This document shows positions 26,922 through 34,277 of a DNA stretch of 64,000 nt, one piece after another. Both the position numbers and the translations under genes were made by a program. A model generated the notes under the pieces. The model saw only the letters and a program-made list of their open reading frames with translations, did not search any database and had not been told where the DNA came from. Every line of letters starts with the position of its first letter. Position 1 is the first letter of the stretch. The stretch is from the NCBI RefSeq assembly GCF_001665395.1, contig NZ_LZSG01000044.1:310001-374000 (forward strand). Reading direction: 5' to 3'. The stretch is from Mycobacterium sp. 1164966.3. Lineage in GTDB: Bacteria > Actinomycetota > Actinomycetes > Mycobacteriales > Mycobacteriaceae.

Positions 26922-26954
26922 CCTGGCACCGTTGTCCCATCACAGGAGGTGACG

Positions 26955-27212
26955 ATGCCCAATCCGTCGATCAAGAACGAGAAGATGTACCGGGAACTGC
27001 GCAAGCAGGGCGATTCGAAGGAAAAGGCCGCGCGGATTTCCAATGCGACCGCGTCGCGCGGGAAGTCCTCGGTGGGTCGCAAGGGCGGTAAGGCCGGGTC
27101 CTACGCGGACTGGACCGTTCCGCAACTGAAGAAGCGAGCCAAAGAGCTTGGGATGTCAGGCTATTCATCGCTGACTAAAGACAAGCTGATCACCAAACTC
27201 CGCAATCACTGA
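26955..27212 (+). CDS. Small basic protein with Rho-N/SAP-like C-terminus
   Basis: The protein is 85 residues with a consensus AGGAGG seven bases before ATG 26955. The N-terminal half is Lys/Arg-rich (KMYRELRKQGDSKEKAARISN), the centre is Gly/Lys-rich, and the C-terminal 36 residues (WTVPQLKKRAKELGMSGYSSLTKDKLITKL core) match the Rho-N/SAP helix-extended-helix that binds nucleic acid. It may be a nucleoid or RNA-binding stress protein. It overlaps the convergent nucleotidyltransferase gene by seven bases. Confidence 0.82.
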   Translation: MPNPSIKNEKMYRELRKQGDSKEKAARISNATASRGKSSVGRKGGKAGSYADWTVPQLKKRAKELGMSGYSSLTKDKLITKLRNH

Positions 27213-27784
27213 GCGGTGATGCCGAGGCGCTGCACCAGCACCAGGAAGGCGACGGCGTAGTCGTTGTCGGCGGTCTTAGCGCTTACCAGCTCCCAGTCCA
27301 CCAGTTCGCGGATCGCCCGCACCGCCGGCAGCAACTTGGCAAAGTCGCAATGGTGCTCGCCCAGCGATCGCAGCTTTTGGATCAGCACCGTGGTCGGCGG
27401 CAGCACCGGCATACCGATCGCCAGTACGTCGCGCTGCTCGGCGCTGTCCAAAGTAGCCTGGTCGACGGACACGCCGTTGACGCGGTATAGCACGTCGACC
27501 ACCGTGTCCCCGGTGCGCGCCTTGAAAAGCCAGTCCTCCGGCGGGTGCTCGACGGAGAATCCGGCATCTCTGAGCGTGTTCTCGGCGCCGGCAACGTCGG
27601 ACTCCGCGACCACCAGATCGACATCGTGACACGGTTCGGGTGCGCCGTACGCCCACAGCGCGTAGCTACCGGCAAGCGCGAAGCGGGGCCCGTGCTCTTT
27701 CAGTGCCGACGCGGCACCGCGTAACGCCTCTCGCAACGGGGCACAGTACTCCGGCGAATCGGTGGGCGTCTCGATAGTTGCCAT
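27206..27784 (-). CDS. Nucleotidyltransferase-fold protein
   Basis: The protein is 192 residues from ATG 27784. The fold signature is LAGSYALWAYG followed by DVDLVV, the G-S then D-x-D pattern of minimal nucleotidyltransferases (DUF1814/AbiEii-like). Such proteins often form toxin-antitoxin or abortive-infection pairs, but no HEPN or antitoxin partner is adjacent here. Substrate unknown. A SigF-like promoter lies 12 bases before the start codon, divergent from the GT2 operon. Confidence 0.75.
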   Translation of the reverse strand: MATIETPTDSPEYCAPLREALRGAASALKEHGPRFALAGSYALWAYGAPEPCHDVDLVVAESDVAGAENTLRDAGFSVEHPPEDWLFKARTGDTVVDVLYRVNGVSVDQATLDSAEQRDVLAIGMPVLPPTTVLIQKLRSLGEHHCDFAKLLPAVRAIRELVDWELVSAKTADNDYAVAFLVLVQRLGITAQ

Positions 27785-27796
27785 CGTGGATAGGTC

Positions 27797-27821
27797 ATAC
27801 CCCGGCGCCGGGCCGGGCAAC
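27797..27821 (-). promoter_or_regulatory. SigF-type promoter for the nucleotidyltransferase gene
   Basis: On the minus strand GTTG (27821-27818), a 15-base spacer and GGGTAT (27802-27797). The -10 is perfect and the -35 has one mismatch. Confidence 0.5.
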
Positions 27822-27861
27822 CTGGCCGACGTTTCCGCGCTGTTCAACTCGTTCACCCGCG

Positions 27862-27886
27862 GTTTAAGTGGTTGCGGAATGGGCAA
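27862..27886 (+). promoter_or_regulatory. SigF-like promoter for the GT2/PIG-L/NodS-like operon
   Basis: GTTT at 27862-27865, a 15-base spacer and GGGCAA at 27881-27886. The ATG at 27896 follows after nine bases, the same spacing as at several other SigF-like sites in this window, implying a leaderless mRNA. Confidence 0.55.
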
Positions 27887-27895
27887 TCCGCAGCT

Positions 27896-28600
27896 ATGTC
27901 GGCCCCAGCGACCCGGATCTACGACCAGGTTGCCGTCGTAATTCCCGCCTGCAACGAACGATCCCGGCTGCCGGGGTGTTTGCGCGCGGCCTTGACTGCG
28001 GCGTTGTGTGTCCCGGTTCCGGTTGTCATCGTGGTGGTGCTGGATGGCAGTGAGGATGGCAGCGCCGAGTTGGCCGGCCGATACGGGCCTGACGTGCACT
28101 TCGTCAGCGTCGACGTCCGCAACGTCGGTGCCGCGCGGGCGGTCGGCTTCGGCTACGCCCGCTCACTGCACGGTCAAGGCGCCAAGAGCTGGTACGCCAC
28201 CACCGACGCCGACAGCCGGGTAGACCCCGGCTGGTTGGTGCATCAGTTGGAGATTGGCGCAGACATGGTCCTGGGCGTGGTGCGGGTTACCGACTGGGGG
28301 CACCATTCCGACGACGTTGCCGATCGCTACGAGCGAGCCTACGAAGCGGAGGACGAACACGTTCATGGCGCGAATATGGGTTTCAGTGCCCGGGCTTATT
28401 GGCGGGTCGGCGGCTTCCGCACATTGCCTTCGGGCGAGGATGTCGATCTGGTGACTCGATTTGAAGCCGCCGGCTACCACGTGCACCGCGACACCGACTT
28501 GTCGGTAATCACCTCCGCGCGCGTCCAGTCCCGGGCGCCGCGCGGATTCGCTCATTGCCTCAGAGAGCTGGGGCGAACAGCTGCGGGAGGTAGCGCGTGA
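27896..28600 (+). CDS. Family-2 (GT-A) glycosyltransferase, first gene of a five-gene cassette
   Basis: The protein is 234 residues. The GT-A features are VAVVIPACNERSRLPGCLRA at the N-terminus, VVLDGSEDGSAELA, and an ATTDADSRV region giving the metal-binding D-x-D-like site; GEDVDLVTRFEAAGY near the end is the usual ED motif. There are no membrane segments, so it acts in the cytosol, probably adding one sugar to a small acceptor. The downstream acyl-CoA-dehydrogenase-like gene overlaps it by GTGA, and deacetylase and methyltransferase follow in the same operon. Confidence 0.87.
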   Translation: MSAPATRIYDQVAVVIPACNERSRLPGCLRAALTAALCVPVPVVIVVVLDGSEDGSAELAGRYGPDVHFVSVDVRNVGAARAVGFGYARSLHGQGAKSWYATTDADSRVDPGWLVHQLEIGADMVLGVVRVTDWGHHSDDVADRYERAYEAEDEHVHGANMGFSARAYWRVGGFRTLPSGEDVDLVTRFEAAGYHVHRDTDLSVITSARVQSRAPRGFAHCLRELGRTAAGGSA

Positions 28601-29541
28601 CCGCTGGCCTGGTACGGCACTGGCTGGACTCGGGGCGACTGGAGTTGCCACTGCCCGCATCGGGACGTACCGCCGAACGCTGGCAACGCCTGGCGCTGCT
28701 GGCCGAGGAGGACATCGTGGCGGCACGCATCGCCGAGGCCCATGTGGATGCAGTCGCGATCCTCGATGAGTTGGGCGGCAAGCCGCCGGAGCCGGGTCAG
28801 CTGTGGGCGGTGTGGGCGGCGGAGTCTCCCGACGCGATCCTGAACGCCACCGAGGTCGGCGGGGGCACGTTTGCGCTCAACGGCACGAAGGTGTGGTGTT
28901 CGGGCGCCGGCTTCTGCACTCATGCGCTGGTGACCGCCCGGATCGACAATGGGCAACGCGGCCTGTTCGCCGTCACCATCACGGACCCATCCGTCAAGCC
29001 GTTGCCAAGCACATGGTGGAATGCCGGAATGGCCGGCAGCGATACCCGGCCGGTCCAGTTCAGCAACGCGCATGCGGTCGCCGTGGGCGACGCCGGCGAC
29101 TACCTGAACCGGCCCGGCTTCTGGCACGGCGCAATCGGCGTGGCCGCTTGCTGGCTAGGGGGTGCCCGCAGGGTTGCCAACCCGCTGTATCGTTGCGCCA
29201 GTAGCGAATCCGCTGACGCGTACTCGCTTGCTCACCTGGGTGCCGTCGATGCCGCGCTTGCCGCCGGCGAGGCGATCCTGGGCTCGGCGGCGGCGCAGAT
29301 CGACTCCGACCCATTCGACCGGGCCGGCATCGCCCAGCTGGTGGCGCGGCGCGCCCGCACCGTCGTCGAACACGCGGTCGACGAAGCCATCACCCGCACC
29401 GGCCGCGCGCTGGGTCCGGGCCCGCTGTGTCAGGACGGCCGGCACGCTCAGCGGGTGGCCGACCTCACCATCTATGTGCGCCAAAGCCATGCCGAGCGGG
29501 ACTTGGCCGAGCTTGGGCGGCTGGCCGGGCGGCCGTGCTGA
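28597..29541 (+). CDS. Acyl-CoA-dehydrogenase-like flavoprotein
   Basis: The protein is 314 residues, about 60-70 shorter than a normal acyl-CoA dehydrogenase. The middle beta domain is recognisable (LNGTKVWCSGAGFCTHALVTAR) and so is the C-terminal helical bundle (AHLGAVDAALAAGEAILGSAAAQ). The typical catalytic Glu is not obvious, so it may act on a sugar- or amine-linked substrate or be an oxidase. Start GTG overlaps the GT2 stop; its own stop overlaps the PIG-L start by seven bases, so the three are co-translated. Confidence 0.78.
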   Translation: MTAGLVRHWLDSGRLELPLPASGRTAERWQRLALLAEEDIVAARIAEAHVDAVAILDELGGKPPEPGQLWAVWAAESPDAILNATEVGGGTFALNGTKVWCSGAGFCTHALVTARIDNGQRGLFAVTITDPSVKPLPSTWWNAGMAGSDTRPVQFSNAHAVAVGDAGDYLNRPGFWHGAIGVAACWLGGARRVANPLYRCASSESADAYSLAHLGAVDAALAAGEAILGSAAAQIDSDPFDRAGIAQLVARRARTVVEHAVDEAITRTGRALGPGPLCQDGRHAQRVADLTIYVRQSHAERDLAELGRLAGRPC

Positions 29542-30323
29542 GGGGTGCCCCGCGTGCGTGCCCGACGGGTAACAGCGCTCGGTTCGCGGCCACCCCGCTG
29601 TCTTCTCCGGGCACCTCGGCGCGCCAGTGGCGGGACGCGCACCACGAGCTTCTTTTGCCGCAGCTAGATCTCGCCGGGTGCCCTGCCCTGGTCCTCGTCG
29701 CGCCGCATCCCGACGACGAAACGCTTGGCATGGGAGCCATGGCCGCGCAACTGGCTGCCAGCGGCGTCAAGGTCCTTGTGGTGTCGGTCAGCGACGGAGG
29801 TGCGGCACGGCCCGGGACGACGCCGTTGCAGCGGATGGGGCTGGAGTCCACAAGACGTAACGAATTACACAGCGCAACAGCGATTTTGGGCGTCAATTCG
29901 GTGGTATCTCTGGGGTTGCCCGACGGGGCGTTAGCGCAACACGAAGATCAGCTCACCGATCTACTGGCCGACATCCTCGCCGGTGTCGCACGCGGGTCCT
30001 GGTGTGCCACCAGCTGGCGCGGCGACGGCCATCCCGACCACGAGGCCGTCGGACGTGCGGCGGCCAAAGCATGCGCCGGTACCGGTGCCCAGCTGCTGGA
30101 ATATCCAATCTGGATGTGGCACTGGGCCGCCCCGCACGATCCCGCGGTACCCTGGGAAACGGCCCACCGGGTGCCGATATCCCGCTGGGCCGTTGAACGC
30201 AAACGCCTTGCCGCGCAATGCTTTTGCAGCCAATTCAAAACCGGCGCCGACGGCTCGGCACCGGTGCTGCCGGAGTTTGTGCTAGAGCGGCTGCTCGAAG
30301 TGGGAGAGGTGGTATTCCGATGA
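29535..30323 (+). CDS. PIG-L family zinc deacetylase
   Basis: The protein is 262 residues from GTG 29535, chosen because it overlaps the upstream stop as GTGCTGA; an unlikely longer frame runs to 29427. The zinc site is APHPDDETLGMG and the second His comes in GHPDHEAVG. PIG-L enzymes remove the N-acetyl from GlcNAc on small glycans or lipids (MshB in mycothiol synthesis and the GPI-anchor enzyme are examples). It is the obvious partner of the following methyltransferase, which would act on the freed amine. Confidence 0.88.
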   Translation: MLRGAPRACPTGNSARFAATPLSSPGTSARQWRDAHHELLLPQLDLAGCPALVLVAPHPDDETLGMGAMAAQLAASGVKVLVVSVSDGGAARPGTTPLQRMGLESTRRNELHSATAILGVNSVVSLGLPDGALAQHEDQLTDLLADILAGVARGSWCATSWRGDGHPDHEAVGRAAAKACAGTGAQLLEYPIWMWHWAAPHDPAVPWETAHRVPISRWAVERKRLAAQCFCSQFKTGADGSAPVLPEFVLERLLEVGEVVFR

Positions 30324-30949
30324 GCAACCGACTACCCGACTCTTACTTCGACCGGATGTACGCCGGCGACGCAGATCCGTGGCAGCTGTCGTCACGCTGG
30401 TACGAAAAGCGCAAATACGCGATCACCATGGCTCTGCTGCCAAATCGCCGCTACCGGCACGCTTTCGAACCCGGGTGCTCAATCGGGACACTGACCGCAA
30501 TGCTGGCCTTGCGCTGTGATCACATCACGGCGGTGGATGTAGCCGGTGCTGCGGTCAGCGTCGCCAATGAGCGGCTGCGCGCCGCCAGGCTGCGCGGCCA
30601 GGTGACCCTGGCGAGGGCCTCGCTGGACGCAGAGTGGCCCCCCGGACCGTTCGACCTGGTGGTGCTCAGCGAGGTCGCCTACTATCTGGACGCCGACACC
30701 TTGGCCGCGGTGTTGCGGCGGGAGTGCCCCCGGCTGCTGCCCGGCGCTACCGTCATCGCCGCGCACTGGCGGCACGCGGTACCTGACTATCCGCTCACCG
30801 GGGACAAGGCCCACACCATCATCGCGGCCACACCCGGACTGACCTCGATGGGGTGTTACCGCGACAGCGACGTCGTCATCGAGGTTTTCGACACCGGCGA
30901 CGGGCTTTCGGTGGCCGCCCGCGACGGAGTGCCGGGGGCCCTCGGTTAG
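30320..30949 (+). CDS. NodS-like SAM-dependent N-methyltransferase
   Basis: The protein is 209 residues with an ATGA overlap to the deacetylase gene. The start DSYFDRMYAGDADPWQL, the YEKRKYAITMALLP helix and the SAM motif FEPGCSIGTLTAML are the hallmarks of the NodS family; LVVLSEVAYYL is motif II. NodS methylates the free amine of a deacetylated chito-oligosaccharide in rhizobia. By analogy this enzyme may N-methylate the amino sugar made by the PIG-L enzyme. Substrate specificity is inferred, not shown. Confidence 0.85.
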   Translation: MSNRLPDSYFDRMYAGDADPWQLSSRWYEKRKYAITMALLPNRRYRHAFEPGCSIGTLTAMLALRCDHITAVDVAGAAVSVANERLRAARLRGQVTLARASLDAEWPPGPFDLVVLSEVAYYLDADTLAAVLRRECPRLLPGATVIAAHWRHAVPDYPLTGDKAHTIIAATPGLTSMGCYRDSDVVIEVFDTGDGLSVAARDGVPGALG

Positions 30950-30951
30950 CC

Positions 30952-31716
30952 ATGCGGGTGGCGACCTTCAACATCCTGCACGGCCGCACCGTCGGCGACG
31001 GGGTGGACCCGGCGCGGCTGCGCGACTGCGTGCGCCGCCTTGATCCCGACATACTCGCCCTGCAAGAAGTGGATTGTGACCAGCCCCGGTCCGAACGGGC
31101 CGACCTCACCGCACTCGCGGCCGACGCCATGGGCGCCGTGGCGCACCGGTTCGTGGCCGCGATCTCCGGAACACCGGGGGCCACCTGGATGGCCGCCACC
31201 GGCGACGAGCAGCCCGGCACGGCCGCCTACGGGATCGCGCTGCTGTCGCGGTTTCCGGTGGACAGTTGGCAGGTGGTGCGACTGCCGCGAATTCCGTTGC
31301 GCTTTCCCATGTATCTGCCCGGACCCAACCGGGTGATGATCGTCGACGAGGAACCGCGGGCAGCGGTCATCGCGCGGCTGCGGACCCCGCTGGGCGCGCT
31401 CACGGTGGCAAACACCCATTTGTCGTTCGTGCCCGGCTGGAATAGACGCCAGCTGCGACGGTTGATCCACGACCTGCGCGGCTTCCCGGGCCCGCGACTG
31501 TTGACCGGCGATCTCAATCTCACACTTCCGGCGGTGCGCCGCTGGTCGGGCATGCGACCGCTCGCGGTGGCCGCGACCTTTCCCGCGGTCAATCCCGACC
31601 GTCAACTCGACCACATCCTGACCGATGACCGCCGTCTGCGCGGCAGTGCCGCCGAGGCCGAGCCGATGTCGATTTCGGATCACCGGCCGCTCGCGGTGGA
31701 CCTCGAGCGAGTGTGA
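30952..31716 (+). CDS. Endonuclease/exonuclease/phosphatase (EEP) fold phosphoesterase
   Basis: The protein is 254 residues starting MRVATFNILHGR. The EEP signatures are ATFNILHGR, LQEVD (metal-binding Glu), LTGDLNLT, LDHILT and the terminal ISDHRPL with catalytic His. Enzymes of this fold cleave phosphodiesters or phosphomonoesters of nucleic acids, inositol phosphates or phospholipids. It starts two bases after the methyltransferase stop and ends the operon, so it may act on a phosphorylated product or lipid carrier of the cassette. Confidence 0.85.
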   Translation: MRVATFNILHGRTVGDGVDPARLRDCVRRLDPDILALQEVDCDQPRSERADLTALAADAMGAVAHRFVAAISGTPGATWMAATGDEQPGTAAYGIALLSRFPVDSWQVVRLPRIPLRFPMYLPGPNRVMIVDEEPRAAVIARLRTPLGALTVANTHLSFVPGWNRRQLRRLIHDLRGFPGPRLLTGDLNLTLPAVRRWSGMRPLAVAATFPAVNPDRQLDHILTDDRRLRGSAAEAEPMSISDHRPLAVDLERV

Positions 31717-31728
31717 GCCGCTCAGTCC

Positions 31729-32448
31729 CTAGATATTCGATGCCAACTCGGCGATGCGAGTGACGTCCAAGTTGTCCAGCAGGTCCTGCGGATCAGCGAA
31801 TATCGCTGCGGCACCGGCTGTTTGCAACTCTGCGCCGGAAATGCCGCCACTCAACAAGCCGATGCAGCCCAACCCCGCGGCGAGCGCGGCTCGCGCGTCC
31901 CAGACGGCATCCCCGACGAACACAGCCTGTTCTGCGGTCACGCCGGCCCGGTCCAATGCGACTTGCATGATGCCGGGTTCTGGCTTGGCGGCATCCACAT
32001 CGTGCGACGACGTCGTCACCGAGACGACCTCCTCGCAGTTGAGCACCTTGCGCAGCACCTCCAACTCGTCTTCGGGGGCCGAGCTGGCCAGCACGACCTG
32101 CAAACCGAGATCGGCTACACGGCGCAGCAAATCGCGTGCGCCGGGCAACGGCGCCAGCAACGAGGTGAGCTCACGGTAGTAGCGGCTGTGCGCGTTGCTG
32201 AGCCGCTCTTGCACAGCGTCGGGCGCACTGCCGGACAGGGTGTCGACCAGCTTCGAGCCATCCATACCGATGCTGCGGTGGATGCGCCAAGCCGCAACCG
32301 CGATGCCTTCGTCGTCGAAAGCCCGCTGCCAGGCGTGGACATGGAGGTAGTTGGAATCAACGAGCGTTCCGTCGACATCGAACAGGACGGCAGGGACGCC
32401 GTGGTTGGGGTTCTGCTGCGGCGCAGGGTCCGCGGCGGGGTGATTCAT
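31729..32448 (-). CDS. HAD-superfamily hydrolase (phosphoglycolate-phosphatase/beta-phosphoglucomutase-like)
   Basis: The protein is 239 residues. HAD motifs in order: DVDGTLVDSN (nucleophile Asp), LASSAPEDE (Ser/Thr), AKPEPGIMQVAL (Lys), FVGDAVWDARAA (metal Asp). It has a helical cap between motifs I and II, type C1. It should dephosphorylate a small metabolite; substrate unknown. It converges on the EEP gene with a 12-base gap. Confidence 0.87.
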   Translation of the reverse strand: MNHPAADPAPQQNPNHGVPAVLFDVDGTLVDSNYLHVHAWQRAFDDEGIAVAAWRIHRSIGMDGSKLVDTLSGSAPDAVQERLSNAHSRYYRELTSLLAPLPGARDLLRRVADLGLQVVLASSAPEDELEVLRKVLNCEEVVSVTTSSHDVDAAKPEPGIMQVALDRAGVTAEQAVFVGDAVWDARAALAAGLGCIGLLSGGISGAELQTAGAAAIFADPQDLLDNLDVTRIAELASNI

Positions 32449-32503
32449 CGGGTTGCTCGCTTCTGCCTAGGTTTTGTCGCGGGCGCACGGTACAAGCTGC
32501 GCC

Positions 32504-32779
32504 CTAGCCTGCCCCGGCGAGTCGTCTGCGGACCCGCTCGACGTCATCCGGTAACGGCATCGCTTGAGTGATGCGGGTGATCTCCACCCCCACGTCGGCG
32601 GCGTCGACCCGTCGCCGGCCGTTGGCGATGAGTTGCCATACGATCGCGGTGATTTCGTCTTCGGAGACTCGGCGCGGCAACAACGCAAACAGCGGCACGT
32701 AGCCGGTGACCGGCATGCCCGTCGGCTGACCGGCCCGCAGGAAGGCCACAGCGCTACGTACGCGCTCGACCATGCCCAT
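32504..32779 (-). CDS. DUF3349 protein
   Basis: The protein is 91 residues from ATG 32779 after GGGGAGG. It matches the mycobacterial DUF3349 family by MVERVRSAVAFLRAGQPTGMP..GYVPLFALLPRRVSEDEI and the DVGVEITRITQAMP centre (key motifs GYVPLFALLPRR and VGVEITRIT). The fold is a small all-helical domain; its role is unknown. The HAD gene lies 55 bases downstream and may be co-transcribed. Confidence 0.8.
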   Translation of the reverse strand: MGMVERVRSAVAFLRAGQPTGMPVTGYVPLFALLPRRVSEDEITAIVWQLIANGRRRVDAADVGVEITRITQAMPLPDDVERVRRRLAGAG

Positions 32780-32833
32780 CGCACAACCTCCCCGAAATCG
32801 GCTGAGGCGCAACGAGATTCGTGGTCCAGTCCG

Positions 32834-32867
32834 GCCGTTCGCGATCCACGATGGGATCGCGAACGGC
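32834..32867 (-). terminator. Perfect 14-pair hairpin terminator after csbD-1
   Basis: GCCGTTCGCGATCC and its exact complement flank a six-base loop (ACGATG). It lies 20 bases past the CsbD stop, in the gap before DUF3349. There is no T-tract, as is usual for mycobacterial terminators. Confidence 0.7.
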
Positions 32868-32887
32868 TAGGACCGGACCCCGTCGAA

Positions 32888-33124
32888 CTACTGGTGGCCT
32901 TTTTGACGCTCTTCGGCGGCCTCCGCGCCACCCCGCGCAGATTCAGCCTCGGCCTCTTTCTTGGCCGCATCGCGCTGCGCATCGGCCTTGTCCTGCTGCG
33001 CCTGCCCTTCCTTTTTAAGGTCGTCGCTGCCGGTCACGGCTCCGCCGACCTCCTTGACCTTGCCCTTGACGCCCTCGACGACTCCCGAGACGCCCTCGGC
33101 CGGGCCGCTCTTGTCATCTCCCAT
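32888..33124 (-). CDS. CsbD-family stress protein 1
   Basis: The protein is 78 residues from ATG 33124 with GAGGGAGG upstream. It is highly charged, with VVEGVKGKVKEVGGAVTGSDDL giving the CsbD core (VKGKVKEVGGAVTG) and a Gln/Lys/Ala helical tail. CsbD proteins are general-stress proteins of unknown activity, under SigB in Bacillus. A nearly identical paralogue lies at 58576. A weak SigF-like promoter is about 90 bases upstream. Confidence 0.85.
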   Translation of the reverse strand: MGDDKSGPAEGVSGVVEGVKGKVKEVGGAVTGSDDLKKEGQAQQDKADAQRDAAKKEAEAESARGGAEAAEERQKGHQ

Positions 33125-33216
33125 GGGTTTGTCCTCCCTCGTGGTATCGAGCTTGTATTCGTTGGCCGCTGTTTCCGGCACAGTGCGGCCGATATCGAAT
33201 CGGTCGCAGGTACCGA

Positions 33217-33241
33217 CTTCCCGCGGCCGGGCCTGTCAAAC
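33217..33241 (-). promoter_or_regulatory. Weak SigF-like promoter for csbD-1
   Basis: On the minus strand GTTT (33241-33238), a 15-base spacer and GGGAAG (33222-33217). The -10 differs at one core position (GGGAA for GGGTA). Confidence 0.35.
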
Positions 33242-33307
33242 AATTTCCACTCACGAGGCGAGTTCTTCCTGGTCAGCGGGGTGACCCAGGGCCATCAGGC
33301 CGGTTTC

Positions 33308-33332
33308 GTTTGGACGGCGATTTCCTGGGTAT
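33308..33332 (+). promoter_or_regulatory. SigF-type promoter for the NAD(P)-binding protein
   Basis: GTTT at 33308-33311, a 15-base spacer and GGGTAT at 33327-33332, an exact consensus. The predicted transcription start is about ten bases before the TTG at 33351. Confidence 0.65.
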
Positions 33333-33350
33333 CTGCAAATCTCGGCGGGC

Positions 33351-34205
33351 TTGGCCGGCCCGGCGCGCAGGGGCGCTCGAAAGAGCTGCGAAAGGGGGTC
33401 CCCCACGATCACGATCGCTGTCATCGGAGCCAGCGGCACAGCCGGAACCCGCGTCGTTGCCAGGCTGAAGGGCCGCGATGTCGCCGTGGTCCGGATCGCC
33501 CGCGCGTTCGGCGTCGACCTGGTCAGCGGCGACGGCTTGACCGAGGCCCTGGAGGGTGTAGACGTCGTGATCGATGTCTCGAACCCGATGCCGGCCGACG
33601 GCCATTGCGACATTGTCGACACTGTCACGACGGCCACTCGCAACCTGCTCGGGTCGTGCGCCGCGCAGGGAGTCCAGCGTGTGGTTGCGCTGACCATCGC
33701 CTGCATCGAAGATCCCGCCTTCGACGAATTCCCTTACTACGTGGCCAAACGCGCGGCCAAGGAGATAACGCTGTCCAGTCCGGTCCCGGCGACCATGGTG
33801 TCGTCCACCCAGTGGTTCGAGTTCGCCACCAATCCGCTCGCAGTGACGTTCAACAAGCGCGACGTCCTCGTCGAGGACTGGCTGATTCAGCCCATTGCGG
33901 CCGATACCGTCGCCGACGTCTTGGTGGAGACAGCTCTGGGCCAGACGCATGCCCCACTGACCGTCACCGGTCCGCGCGATCTCCGGTTGCCGGAGCTGAC
34001 GTCGAAAGTGCTCAGTCGCTATGGCGATGACCGCCGGGTACGCGCGGTGGAACCCGCCTTGCCCGCCTTCGGAGCGGGGGCACTGCGTGCTCCCGGCCAC
34101 GCGATAGTCCTGGGCCCTGATCTGGACGGCTGGCTGGGCACGTTCCCACCGGACGGCGACGGGCACCGCGCCGCCCATGAGCGGGTGATCACGGAAACCA
34201 CGTGA
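33351..34205 (+). CDS. NAD(P)-binding atypical SDR (NmrA-like), start codon uncertain
   Basis: The protein is 284 residues from TTG 33351, the only canonical-type start in frame. The nucleotide site ITIAVIGASGTAGTRVVARL and the absence of a YxxxK catalytic pair place it with NmrA/NAD(P)H-dehydrogenase-type reductases or redox sensors. The family normally starts at the first beta strand, but that position here is an ACG preceded by GAAAGGGGG, so a start-codon loss or unusual initiation is possible. A consensus SigF promoter lies just upstream. Function unknown. Confidence 0.75.
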   Translation: MAGPARRGARKSCERGSPTITIAVIGASGTAGTRVVARLKGRDVAVVRIARAFGVDLVSGDGLTEALEGVDVVIDVSNPMPADGHCDIVDTVTTATRNLLGSCAAQGVQRVVALTIACIEDPAFDEFPYYVAKRAAKEITLSSPVPATMVSSTQWFEFATNPLAVTFNKRDVLVEDWLIQPIAADTVADVLVETALGQTHAPLTVTGPRDLRLPELTSKVLSRYGDDRRVRAVEPALPAFGAGALRAPGHAIVLGPDLDGWLGTFPPDGDGHRAAHERVITETT

Positions 34206-34277
34206 TTTCACAATCGTTCTCGTAGGAAATTGTTGCCGGAACGTATAAGCACGCAAAATTCGGGTATCACGACCTAC

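Noticed and set aside
27206..27784. Toxin-antitoxin or phage-defence system based on the nucleotidyltransferase
   Set aside because: No HEPN, antitoxin or other partner gene is adjacent; the neighbours are ordinary chromosomal genes.
34262..34267. GGGTAT upstream of the SDR at 34278 as a further SigF site
   Set aside because: No GTTT-like -35 exists 15-17 bases upstream, so it was not counted among the promoters.
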